DNA of 27,108 nucleotides, from contig JAHHRJ010000029.1 in NCBI GenBank assembly GCA_020025885.1, positions 1 through 27,108 on the forward strand. The letters are read 5' to 3'. The stretch comes from Butyricicoccus sp. (GTDB lineage Bacteria > Bacillota > Clostridia > Oscillospirales > Butyricicoccaceae). Under the pieces are notes generated by a model. That model had not been told where the DNA came from. It ran no database searches and saw only the letters and a list, made by a program, of their open reading frames with translations. Within the stretch, counting starts at the first letter, position 1, and each line of letters starts with the position of its first letter. A program made the position numbers and the translations under genes. Shown here one piece after another: positions 1 through 6,295 of this stretch.

Positions 1-348
1 ACAAGAACCAAATCTCTATATGTAGAAAAACACAATGTGGCTTATATCCCCTTAGGGGCTGTCTGAAAAATCGAAAATTTGTCTTTTTCTACATGGAACG
101 GCATCCACTGCGTTAAAAATACTCAGAATCCATCAAGGATTCCTGCGTTTTTTGCCTTGTGGCTGCTCGCTCCCTGCGAAAAATCCGTCAATTTCTCTAT
201 TTTCAAACAAGCCCTAGCGAAAGCAAGGGGTATTACGCCACATTTGATAATTCCAAAAACAGTTACAGATTCTCAAATTATCGACGCAGAAAGCTTATGG
301 AAAAGAAAGCTTCATACACTTACACCTTTTGGTATGAATGCAAATTGA
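1..348 (+). pseudogene. 3' part of a gene interrupted by a MITE-like element
   Basis: Frame 1 is open from the window edge to 54 (it reads TRTKSLYVEKHNVAYIPL), hits a TGA inside the inserted element at 64-66, and resumes after it as ALAKARGITPH... to a TGA at 346-348. Deleting one 162-bp unit (element plus one TA copy) joins the two parts in the same frame with no lost or extra codon, giving a tail that ends ESLWKRKLHTLTPFGMNAN. The gene start lies outside the window. I do not recognise the family with certainty. The E-x2-W-x3-L-x-T-L-x-P-x-G-M-N ending resembles the end of some GIY-YIG-type domains, but this is only a resemblance. With the insertion present, translation would end about four codons into the element, so the native C-terminal ~44 residues are lost. 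Confidence 0.6.
55..214 (+). mobile_element. MITE-like element, copy 1 (160 bp, TA target duplication)
   Basis: This 160-bp segment is flanked by TA on both sides (53-54 and 215-216). Its ends form imperfect terminal inverted repeats: GGGGCTGTCTGAAAA on the left and, reversed, GGGCTTGTTTGAAAA on the right. An identical inverted copy lies at 15400-15559. The interior has a stem-loop around CAGAATCC/GGATTCCTG (124-143) and no plausible gene, so it is non-autonomous. A TA duplication is typical of IS630/Tc1-mariner type transposition. The parent transposase is not in this window and that family assignment is inference. Confidence 0.8.
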
Positions 349-373
349 TTTGATATAATAAAATCAAAAAACA

Positions 374-404
374 AAAAATCCGAACCATTTGGTTCGGATT
401 TTTT
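374..404 (-). terminator. Intrinsic terminator of tRNA-Leu
   Basis: A perfect 9-bp stem ATCCGAACC / GGTTCGGAT with an ATTT loop is flanked by A and T runs. It begins directly after the tRNA 3' end on the minus strand. Its near symmetry means it may also stop plus-strand transcription of the broken gene to its left. Confidence 0.85.
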
Positions 405-405
405 T

Positions 406-491
406 TGGTGCAGATGGTGGGACTTGAACCCACACGCCCTTGCGAGCACTAGCACCTGAAGCTAGCGCGTCTGCCATTCCGCCACATCTGC
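406..491 (-). tRNA. tRNA-Leu (anticodon CAG), CCA encoded
   Basis: The reverse complement folds as a class II tRNA. The acceptor stem is GCAGATG/CATCTGC with discriminator A and an encoded CCA (406-408). The anticodon loop TTCAGGT on a CTAGC/GCTAG stem gives anticodon CAG. There is a long variable arm (TGCTCGCAAGGGCG) and a T arm GTGGG-TTCAAGT-CCCAC. The long variable arm and the CAG anticodon identify leucine. It is a single-gene unit with its own promoter and terminator. Confidence 0.95.
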
Positions 492-521
492 ATTCATTTT
501 TCGGCGTTGTTAGCAATACTT

Positions 522-549
522 ATTATACACGCTTTTTCTAAAATTGCAA
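522..549 (-). promoter_or_regulatory. Sigma-A promoter of tRNA-Leu
   Basis: On the minus strand TTGCAA (544-549) and a perfect TATAAT (522-527) are separated by 16 bp, about 30 bp upstream of the tRNA 5' end. This is consistent with a strong stable-RNA promoter. Confidence 0.75.
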
Positions 550-641
550 GCATTATTTTTAATTTTTTGCGTTTTCTTTTGTATCCTCGATTTTATAAGC
601 ATATTTCAGGTTTTTTCTGGCTAGTAGTGCAAATATAGCAT

Positions 642-683
642 AAAAATCCTGCACGAGTGCATGAAACATTACACTGTGCAGGA
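642..683 (-). terminator. Intrinsic terminator after tyrA
   Basis: On the minus strand TCCTGCAC pairs with GTGCAGGA (676-683 with 648-655). The stem is extended by AGTG/CACT across a bulge and followed by TTTTTA. It lies about 10 bp beyond the tyrA stop codon. Confidence 0.75.
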
Positions 684-692
684 CTCTTCTAT

Positions 693-1529
693 TTATCCAA
701 TGCTTTCCTTGATCATGCGACCGTCTCGCAAGAGTGCACGTAACTGCTCTGCATCCCCTGCCGCAATACTCTCACGGTACTCTGTCAGATGCCGAATAAT
801 TTCATCAATTTCCTGTACCAACGATTCCTGATTGAGCAGGAATAACTCTGTCCACATATCTTCATTGAGTTTTGCCACACGAGTGAGATCCTTGTAGCTG
901 CCCGCCGAATATCCATTGTGTTTGAGTGCTTCCGGACTTTTGATATACGCAGATGAAACCACATGACACAGCTGGGATGTAAATGCGATCATATGGTCAT
1001 GCTGTTGTGCTGAGCAGCGCACCACGCGCCCAAAACCCAACTGATTAAAGAAACCTTCAGCGGCATCTACTGCCCACAGCGGACTGCTTTCTGTCTGCAC
1101 CAAGATCATGCTTGCATTGCGGAACAGATCCACCTCCGCATACGCAAATCCAGAAAATTCCTTACCCGCCATTGGGTGTCCGCCCACAAAATGTACGCCA
1201 TGTTTTTGTGCTAATGGTGTCAGCACATCCACCATGCACTGTTTTACACCCACGAAATCCACAACAATACAGCCTTTTTTGAGCTTTTCCATGTGTTCCG
1301 TGAGCCAATCAATTGTGGACTGCGGATACAAGCTGATGACCAACAAATCTGCCTGACCCAAAATCGTATCATCTGCGACGCCATCGAGTGTGCCCTCTTG
1401 TACTGCTGCTTCTGTAACTGCCTTGGTACGATTCCAGCCATATAATTTACAATCGGTATATGCGCGGACTGCCTTTGCAAACGATCCACCCATCAATCCG
1501 AGTCCAACCACTACCACATTCCGAATCAT
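693..1529 (-). CDS. tyrA: Prephenate dehydrogenase
   Basis: This enzyme oxidatively decarboxylates prephenate to 4-hydroxyphenylpyruvate in tyrosine synthesis, in the cytoplasm. The 278-residue protein begins with a Rossmann NAD(P) motif GLGLMGGSFAKAV (residues 9-21). It carries the family HPMAGKE segment (~118-124), followed by the helical dimerisation domain. The length fits a monofunctional enzyme with no chorismate mutase and no C-terminal ACT domain. The ATG overlaps the stop of the VanZ-like gene by 4 bp (ATGA), and GAGGGGAG lies 7 bp upstream, so the pair is translationally coupled. A terminator follows. No other aromatic-pathway gene is adjacent. Confidence 0.93.
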   Translation of the reverse strand: MIRNVVVVGLGLMGGSFAKAVRAYTDCKLYGWNRTKAVTEAAVQEGTLDGVADDTILGQADLLVISLYPQSTIDWLTEHMEKLKKGCIVVDFVGVKQCMVDVLTPLAQKHGVHFVGGHPMAGKEFSGFAYAEVDLFRNASMILVQTESSPLWAVDAAEGFFNQLGFGRVVRCSAQQHDHMIAFTSQLCHVVSSAYIKSPEALKHNGYSAGSYKDLTRVAKLNEDMWTELFLLNQESLVQEIDEIIRHLTEYRESIAAGDAEQLRALLRDGRMIKESIG

Positions 1530-2143
1530 ATTCGTGCTCCCCTCAATCGGTTATTGATCCAGCGCGACACCGGCCAAAGAATCAGCCAGCTCAAAAGCGC
1601 GCCCGCCATATTTAAAATCAAATCATCCACATCCCCACTGCCGCAGTTCATAAGCACCTGTGAAACCTCCACGGTCGAAATCATAGCAAACATCGTCGGG
1701 AAATATAAAAATAAGTTGCCCATCATTCTGCACACGCTGGGCAGAAAAAATCCCATTGGTGCAAATGCCGCAAGGTTACCAAGTACATTGATCATTGCAA
1801 TTTCTGGAATATATCCCCGCTGATAGGCACGCAGGTAATTGCGAATGGTATAAAAAGGCTTCAAATTGATCCCATAGTGTATCTGCTCTCTGCCAAATGC
1901 CGCATCAAAAAACAACAAATTCAGCAGCATCCAGATATAATAAAGAAACAGCACTGCAAGCCATTTTTTCATATGTTGTTTGGTGGGTGGATATAATAAC
2001 GTCCATAAAATTACAAATGCCGCTGCAAACAGAAGCTTCTCTGGAACTTCTACCACACAATGCGGCTTCAGCTCAATATATAGATTATAGCCAGTGACTA
2101 CGAGCCACAACACGAAGATCACAGCGCGAATTGGCTTACGCAC
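1526..2143 (-). CDS. VanZ family membrane protein
   Basis: This 205-residue membrane protein has about five hydrophobic segments (roughly residues 5-22, 33-50, 60-80, 115-140, 180-200). It carries the VanZ signature blocks NLKPFYTIRNYL, NVLGNLAAFAPMGFFLP and EVSQVLMNCGSGDVDDLILNMAGALLSW. VanZ of Tn1546 gives low-level teicoplanin resistance by an unclear mechanism; chromosomal homologues are widespread and mostly unstudied. I chose the GTG start because GAGAGGAGG sits 7 bp upstream. It is co-transcribed with tyrA through the 4-bp overlap, with no obvious functional link. Confidence 0.88.
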   Translation of the reverse strand: MRKPIRAVIFVLWLVVTGYNLYIELKPHCVVEVPEKLLFAAAFVILWTLLYPPTKQHMKKWLAVLFLYYIWMLLNLLFFDAAFGREQIHYGINLKPFYTIRNYLRAYQRGYIPEIAMINVLGNLAAFAPMGFFLPSVCRMMGNLFLYFPTMFAMISTVEVSQVLMNCGSGDVDDLILNMAGALLSWLILWPVSRWINNRLRGARI

Positions 2144-2186
2144 AAACCAGCCTCCTCTCCATATGTTCGATCGCCTTATTCTCTTG

Positions 2187-2215
2187 ATTATACCACAGTG
2201 ATCGGTAAAATTTAA
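2187..2215 (-). promoter_or_regulatory. Extended -10 promoter of the VanZ-tyrA operon
   Basis: On the minus strand TGGTATAAT gives an extended -10 (TATAAT at 2187-2192), with a poor -35 TTAAAT 17 bp upstream (2210-2215). It is about 45 bp before the GTG start. Confidence 0.6.
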
Positions 2216-2258
2216 CCCGAAATATCACGTTTTTCAAACGACTTTCAAATATCCACCC

Positions 2259-2768
2259 TCATATTTCGTCAGAAAGCATCGAAAGCTGTTCTCGGCGTAT
2301 TACATAATTACGGTAGGCTTGGTACAGCAAGTAAGCTTTCCAGGCCTGCACCAAAATAACCATAGGCGATACTGCCTTTGTAAATGCATCAGAGAATGGC
2401 ACAGCACGCAGATAGAGCGCAATTGCCACCATCCCCAGCTCTACCCAATACGCACGCAATAAGGCATGTGTATTTAAGTTTCCATACACGGTTTCCATTT
2501 GACGGATCCCCAAAATACACTGATACCAGATATAAAAATACAGTATACTCTGTGTCGCAAGCGATCCCAACTGAATCGCAAATTTTTGTGGCAAAAATGT
2601 TCCTATAACACAAACTATGATCACCGCCAGTGTCCATGGTGTAAGACGCGAAAATATGGGCTGCTTGATTTTGCGGCAAGCATAAAACAAGCTCAAATAC
2701 ATCAGCAGCGTCCAAAACGCTGTCTGTGCAATCATTGCTGTAACGCTTGCAATCCATAGATACTCCAC
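2259..2768 (-). CDS. Hypothetical membrane protein
   Basis: This 169-residue protein has about five predicted membrane segments (roughly 5-28, 45-62, 70-90, 104-122, 128-148) and a basic, charged C-terminal tail (YRNYVIRREQLSMLSDEI). No family motif is recognised. The start is GTG, supported by AAGGAGGGA five bases upstream. It has its own promoter (2797-2825) just after the XRE regulator gene and is followed by a separate promoter for the VanZ gene, so it is probably monocistronic. Read-through from the XRE gene is possible because no terminator is seen between them. Confidence 0.7.
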   Translation of the reverse strand: MEYLWIASVTAMIAQTAFWTLLMYLSLFYACRKIKQPIFSRLTPWTLAVIIVCVIGTFLPQKFAIQLGSLATQSILYFYIWYQCILGIRQMETVYGNLNTHALLRAYWVELGMVAIALYLRAVPFSDAFTKAVSPMVILVQAWKAYLLYQAYRNYVIRREQLSMLSDEI

Positions 2769-2796
2769 AAAATCCCTCCTTTTCTATGCTATTTCT

Positions 2797-2825
2797 ATGA
2801 TACTGAATTTGTATCCCATCTGCAA
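2797..2825 (-). promoter_or_regulatory. Promoter of the hypothetical membrane protein gene
   Basis: On the minus strand TTGCAG (2820-2825) and TATCAT (2797-2802) are 17 bp apart, about 25 bp upstream of the Shine-Dalgarno site. Confidence 0.55.
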
Positions 2826-2884
2826 ACTCTATTTGTCAGGTTCAAAAAAGAAAAACGGCATGAACGTTTCGTCCACACCGCTTA

Positions 2885-3100
2885 TCATCGGGAATATGGT
2901 GTTTTTTCATTGGTCAAGCCAACCAGATAATCTACACTTGTGTTATAATATCGCGCTAACTGCACCAGTGCATCCACTGGAATATCAAGCACTCCGCTTT
3001 CATATCGGGAGTATGTTGTCTGCGTCACTTTCAAAAGCTCTGCAAGTGTGCGTTGCGGCAAGTCAGCATCTTCTCGCAAATTCCGAATTCGATCGTACAA
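2885..3100 (-). CDS. XRE-family HTH regulator 1
   Basis: This is a small Cro/CI-type DNA-binding protein of 71 residues. After the start it reads YDRIRNLREDADLPQRTLAE..., with the helix-turn-helix at about residues 15-37 and the recognition helix near TQTTYSRYESG. It ends in the ARYYNTSVDYLVGLT segment common in Firmicute XRE proteins. I chose the TTG at 3100-3098 because GAGGTG lies six bases upstream and the protein then aligns end-to-end with XRE 2. The more distant ATG codons (3151, 3130) would add an atypical tail, and the first overlaps the operator. It lies in tandem with XRE 2, which it resembles over most of its length. Confidence 0.8.
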   Translation of the reverse strand: MYDRIRNLREDADLPQRTLAELLKVTQTTYSRYESGVLDIPVDALVQLARYYNTSVDYLVGLTNEKTPYSR

Positions 3101-3144
3101 TACTTTCACCTCAAAAATATTGTACGCCATACAAAATTTGCGCC

Positions 3145-3173
3145 TTGACATTTATGCGAAAATCGCATAAAAT
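3145..3173 (+). promoter_or_regulatory. Plus-strand sigma-A promoter with a perfect palindrome in the spacer
   Basis: TTGACA (3145-3150) and TAAAAT (3168-3173) are separated by exactly 17 bp. The spacer is almost entirely a perfect palindrome, TTATGCGA-AAA-TCGCATAA (3152-3170), a likely XRE operator. It lies upstream of XRE regulator 1. The promoter points right, into the 3' end of XRE 2, where no sense gene follows. Confidence 0.7.
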
Positions 3174-3401
3174 TTACTTATACTTGGTGCGCGGGTAAGG
3201 TGTTGAAATATCTGTCAGCCCAACCAAATAGTCCACACTGGTATGATAATACGCCGCAAGTTTTACTGCAGCTTCTAGCGGCAGAACACGCTCTCCACGT
3301 TCATACTTGGAATATAAGGACTGGTCACACATCAAATAATCTGCAATTTCGCGCTGCGTCAAATCAGAATCTTCTCGCAAGTCGCGGATTCGTAGTCGCA
3401 T
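3174..3401 (-). CDS. XRE-family HTH regulator 2
   Basis: This 75-residue Cro/CI-type regulator reads MRLRIRDLREDSDLTQREIA..., with the HTH around residues 14-37 (recognition helix near CDQSLYSKYERG) and the same YYHTSVDYLVGLT C-terminal segment as XRE 1. The ATG is preceded by GGGTGAT. It is transcribed away from the divergent 49-residue gene, across a 90-bp gap carrying two GGAC-N5-GTCC operators. It is therefore probably autoregulated and represses its neighbour (inference). Its stop codon overlaps the -10 box of the plus-strand promoter at 3145-3173. Confidence 0.9.
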   Translation of the reverse strand: MRLRIRDLREDSDLTQREIADYLMCDQSLYSKYERGERVLPLEAAVKLAAYYHTSVDYLVGLTDISTPYPRTKYK

Positions 3402-3428
3402 TATACATCACCCATTGCACTATATCGC

Positions 3429-3473
3429 AGGACAAATTGTCCTATTGACATTTTGGACAATACGTCCTAAAAT
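3429..3473 (+). promoter_or_regulatory. Promoter of the 49-residue gene with two XRE-type operators
   Basis: TTGACA (3445-3450) and TAAAAT (3468-3473) have 17-bp spacing. A 15-bp palindrome AGGACAAATTGTCCT (3429-3443) lies just upstream, and a related imperfect site GGACAATACGTCC (3455-3467) fills the spacer. Both fit GGAC-N5-GTCC. A repressor bound to the spacer site would block RNA polymerase. XRE 2, encoded divergently, is the obvious candidate (inference). Confidence 0.75.
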
Positions 3474-3491
3474 ATAAGTGAGGTGATCTCC

Positions 3492-3641
3492 ATGCCAGAT
3501 TATAAAGTGTTGTATCATACCCTATTGCATGCCACAGAAGATGCGCTCAACCTGCTCATTGCAGCGCAGCGCGAATGTGAAGAGCGCTATCTTGCGGCAG
3601 AAGACGAAACAACAGAAAAGAGTGCGGATGGAACCGAATAA
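3492..3641 (+). CDS. Small 49-residue protein divergent from XRE regulators
   Basis: ATG at 3492 opens a 50-codon frame: MPDYKVLYHTLLHATEDALN, then a segment containing LLIAAQRECEERYLA, then an acidic tail ending KSADGTE. It has a good Shine-Dalgarno (GTGAGGTGAT) seven bases upstream, a near-consensus promoter and a terminator, so it is a real unit although short. The D/EYK-LY--L--A---A---L--AQRECEE-Y pattern resembles small helical proteins often found beside XRE regulators in Firmicutes; their function is unknown to me. It probably folds as one amphipathic helical hairpin in the cytoplasm and may be a regulator partner (inference). Confidence 0.75.
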   Translation: MPDYKVLYHTLLHATEDALNLLIAAQRECEERYLAAEDETTEKSADGTE

Positions 3642-3666
3642 GATTCCACACCGCACTCTTTTTACA
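3618..3666. terminator. Bidirectional terminator between the small gene and the AGCS gene
   Basis: AAGAGTGCGG (3618-3627) pairs with CCGCACTCTT (3651-3660), extended by GGAA/TTCC. A runs on the left and T runs on the right serve both convergent genes. The left arm lies inside the end of the 49-residue coding region. Confidence 0.8.
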
Positions 3667-3677
3667 TTATAAAATTG

Positions 3678-5030
3678 TTAATCGTGGTCTTCGTGTGCAA
3701 TCTTTGCTACAACGCCACTGAGCGCTAAGAGACCCACAAGGTTTGGGAATACCATCAAACCATTAAAGAGATCGGATAGATTCCAAACCAAATCTACTTG
3801 CAGGCACGCGCCAAAGATTACGCATACGACAACGATTGCTGCATAAATTTTGACAGCCTTTTGACCAAACAACGCCTTCACATTGACTTCACCAAAGAAG
3901 TACCAGCCAATGATGGTCGAGAATGCAAAGAACAGCATACAAATTGCAATAAAGATACTTCCGAACTGACCAAACGCCTGATTAAATGCCGTCTGCGCCA
4001 ATACAGAACCTGTTGCACCAGTAGAAAGCGCACCAGAGGACAGAATGACCAGTGCCGTCAGAGTCAGAATGATAAACGTATCAATAAACACACCAACCAT
4101 TGCGATCACGCCCTGATCCTGCGGTTTCTTTACCTTTGCCAGTGCATGTGCGTGCGGAGTAGAACCCATACCTGCTTCATTCGAGAACAAACCACGTGCC
4201 ACACCAAAACGCATTGCTTCCTTGACTGTTACGCCAGCAACACCGCCTGCAATCGCCTGCGGCTGGAATGCACCAATAAAAATTGCCTGAATGGATTCCC
4301 AAACTGCTGCATGGTTGATGCACAAGATTACAATGCATCCCAAAATATAGAACGCTGCCATGATTGGTACCAGTTTTTCCGTTACCGATGCAATCCGCTT
4401 CACGCCGCCGAGGAAAATAAACGACGCAATCACCGCACATACAATACCCACATAGAGCGGATTGATACCAAACGCATTGCGGAATGAATCGCCAATAGAG
4501 TTCGACTGCACCATATTGCCTGCAAAGCCCAATGCAAAAATGATAGATACGGAGAAGAATCCTGCAAGGAACTTGCCAAAGCCGTTTGGGAAGCGTGCCT
4601 TGATATAATAGACCGGACCACCTATTACCTGTCCATCTTCACCCACCGTCTTATATTTCTGTGCCAAGACTGCCTCACCGTAGATAGTGGACATGCCAAA
4701 AAATGCCGAGATCCACATCCAGAAGATCGCACCCGGTCCACCAGATGCAAGTGCAGTTGCACAGCCGGTAATGTTACCTGTGCCGACCTGTGCCGCGATC
4801 GCGGTAGTCAGTGCCTGAAACGAGCTCATACCCTCATGGTCTGCCTCTTTTCCGTTTAGGCTAAATGAACCAAACATTCTTTTTAATCCTGTTCCAAGAT
4901 GTCTTAATTGCACAAAACCTGTGCGAATAGAAAACAACACACCTGTGAAAATCAAGAGATACAACAATAAGTTATCCCAAACAAAGCCACTGATTTGTTT
5001 GACAATTACCGCCATTTGATCCATATCCAT
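3678..5030 (-). CDS. AGCS family sodium:amino acid symporter (alanine/glycine)
   Basis: This 450-residue polytopic transporter, with about 11 membrane segments, imports alanine or glycine with Na+ or H+ across the cytoplasmic membrane. Family blocks are visible: TAIAAQVGTGNITGCATAL followed by GGPGAIFWMWISAFFG (~75-110), the ALGFAGNMVQSNSIG segment (~165-180), and GVARGLFSNEAGMGSTPHAHA (~278-298). Length is typical of the family. It is monocistronic, with a glycine riboswitch in its leader, so glycine is the likely main substrate or signal (inference). A second in-frame Met at codon 3 leaves the exact start slightly open; AAGGGG lies nine bases upstream of the first. Confidence 0.93.
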   Translation of the reverse strand: MDMDQMAVIVKQISGFVWDNLLLYLLIFTGVLFSIRTGFVQLRHLGTGLKRMFGSFSLNGKEADHEGMSSFQALTTAIAAQVGTGNITGCATALASGGPGAIFWMWISAFFGMSTIYGEAVLAQKYKTVGEDGQVIGGPVYYIKARFPNGFGKFLAGFFSVSIIFALGFAGNMVQSNSIGDSFRNAFGINPLYVGIVCAVIASFIFLGGVKRIASVTEKLVPIMAAFYILGCIVILCINHAAVWESIQAIFIGAFQPQAIAGGVAGVTVKEAMRFGVARGLFSNEAGMGSTPHAHALAKVKKPQDQGVIAMVGVFIDTFIILTLTALVILSSGALSTGATGSVLAQTAFNQAFGQFGSIFIAICMLFFAFSTIIGWYFFGEVNVKALFGQKAVKIYAAIVVVCVIFGACLQVDLVWNLSDLFNGLMVFPNLVGLLALSGVVAKIAHEDHD

Positions 5031-5067
5031 TATTTATTACCCCTTTTTCGTGATTCCCGAACAAACC

Positions 5068-5140
5068 AAAGAAAAAGAAAAAGCGAATCCAACAATCCTG
5101 TCCCTTCGTTATAGTACGAAAAAACAAGATGATGGTTCGC
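5068..5140 (-). terminator. Candidate riboswitch expression-platform terminator
   Basis: On the minus strand GCGAACCATC (5131-5140) can pair with bases around GTTGGATTCGC (5083-5093). A T-rich run TTTTTCTTTTTCTTT follows (5068-5082), between the glycine riboswitch and the AGCS start. The stem is imperfect with a long loop, so this is tentative. Confidence 0.35.
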
Positions 5141-5218
5141 TCTGCGACCCAATGCCCTGCCTACCGATCCTTTCAAAAAAGAAATACAAAAATAAGCACC
5201 CATTGGGTTAAAAAATCC

Positions 5219-5395
5219 ACTCTGTCCTTTTGCCTGAGAGATTAGCGCACAATATGCAGTACGCCTTGCACCTTCGGCACCCGTAATTCGAGATTCTCCA
5301 GAGCCACATCCGTTTATAGTCCTGATCTGCCCAAAAGCAGAAACCTGAGAGTTTTACTCCTTCGGTAAGCGCATGGCTTTTTCCTAAAAACTTCG
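5219..5395 (-). ncRNA. Glycine riboswitch (tandem aptamers)
   Basis: The downstream aptamer is canonical: GCTCTGGAGA, GGTGCCGAAGGTGCAAG, then CTCTCAGGCAAAAGGACAGAG, with P1 CTCTG/CAGAG. The upstream aptamer shows TTACCGAAGGAGTAAAACTC followed by TCAGGT and AGGAC. A small hairpin TCTGC-TTTTG-GGCAGA is inserted between those last two motifs. The usual GGAGAG 5' strand is not clear in this first aptamer. Glycine riboswitches control glycine cleavage and transport genes; here it precedes the AGCS symporter by about 190 bases. Confidence 0.9.
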
Positions 5396-5419
5396 TTTGT
5401 CGGTATTGAATTTATCTTT

Positions 5420-5448
5420 AGCCTATCACACTTGCAGAAATATGTCAA
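5420..5448 (-). promoter_or_regulatory. Promoter of the riboswitch-AGCS transcript
   Basis: On the minus strand TTGACA (5443-5448) and TAGGCT (5420-5425) are 17 bp apart, and TGA before the -10 gives an extended element. The predicted start site is a few bases before the riboswitch. Confidence 0.7.
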
Positions 5449-5520
5449 GCATCGCTTCATAAATTTTCGCAAAGTAAAAGAAAACAATACAAAATTCGTT
5501 TTTTTCCTTGTTGCAAACAA

Positions 5521-5552
5521 AAAAATCGTGTACAGAACGTACACGATTTTTT
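5521..5552 (-). terminator. Terminator after the DUF4230 gene
   Basis: A perfect 10-bp stem AATCGTGTAC / GTACACGATT with a five-base loop, flanked by A and T runs. It starts six bases past the stop codon of the gene at 5559. Confidence 0.9.
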
Positions 5553-5558
5553 GTTATA

Positions 5559-6203
5559 TCAAGCTTTTTCAAATTCGACCTTAACTGTTTCAAACTTCCC
5601 CATTGCCTTTACGGTCAACGTAATTACATTTGTCAATCGCTCTTGTGCTTCTGCCACCTTGCCGCTGTCAAATGCAGTCTGTTCGTCCACCGGCTTCTGA
5701 TCATTGCAGAAACCATTAAAATCCTCGAGGTGAATCTCACGGAACTTCTTATCATCCCTATCGTATACACTGATTGAGGACTGGTTAATCTCATTGATCA
5801 AGATCTTTGCCGCTGGTACTTTGACCGTTACCGTCTTTTTCTCGATCGTGATATCATCCTTGGTCAGTCCAGAGGTATCTGAACCGATCTGCATGGTTCC
5901 CTGATACATGATTGTAAAATTCTTCTGCTTTTCTGCTTCGCTCCAACCATAGAATTTATTTCGGTCTTCCATGCGCAATACGTTGTTATAATCGTAAGCG
6001 ACCTGCACAGCCTGTCCCATACCTTGTAGTGTTTTTGCAATATCCTCTGTTTTCACACCGCCAAGACTATGTCCCCACAGTGCGCCCATACCAAAAATAA
6101 TTAAGAAAATTGCAGCGACTACGCCAGCAATAGTCAATTGACGCTGTCGACGGATCTGCTTTTTGGACTTTCTAGCGTGCTGCTTTCTCTGCTGTTCTGT
6201 CAT
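5559..6203 (-). CDS. DUF4230 membrane-anchored protein
   Basis: This 214-residue protein has a basic N-terminus (RKQHARKSKKQIRRQRQ), one membrane segment (about 24-45) and an extracytoplasmic domain. That domain carries typical DUF4230 features: Y-x-G-x-M-x-I-G-D (YQGTMQIGSD, ~100-110), the IEKKTVTVKVPAAKIL strand (~120-136) and a C-terminal helix with VAEAQERL. The function of the family is unknown. It has its own promoter (6239-6267), a Shine-Dalgarno GGGGAG six bases before the ATG, and a terminator, so it is monocistronic. Confidence 0.8.
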   Translation of the reverse strand: MTEQQRKQHARKSKKQIRRQRQLTIAGVVAAIFLIIFGMGALWGHSLGGVKTEDIAKTLQGMGQAVQVAYDYNNVLRMEDRNKFYGWSEAEKQKNFTIMYQGTMQIGSDTSGLTKDDITIEKKTVTVKVPAAKILINEINQSSISVYDRDDKKFREIHLEDFNGFCNDQKPVDEQTAFDSGKVAEAQERLTNVITLTVKAMGKFETVKVEFEKA

Positions 6204-6238
6204 ATCGCACTCCCCTTTTCACATTGTTTCTTATCACC

Positions 6239-6267
6239 ATAATATCGTATTTTGTGCAGCAAATCAA
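6239..6267 (-). promoter_or_regulatory. Promoter of the DUF4230 gene
   Basis: On the minus strand TTGATT (6262-6267) and TATTAT (6239-6244) are separated by 17 bp, about 35 bp upstream of the start codon. Confidence 0.6.
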
Positions 6268-6295
6268 TTCACATTTGTAAAATTCATGCATGTTT

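Noticed and set aside
3798..4487. Plus-strand frame of 229 codons opposite the AGCS gene
   Set aside because: It is antisense to a conserved transporter, and its composition (Cys/Arg/Asn/His-rich) is not protein-like.
5314..5544. Minus-strand 76-codon frame over the riboswitch
   Set aside because: It overlaps the promoter and aptamer 1 of the glycine riboswitch and has no ribosome binding site.
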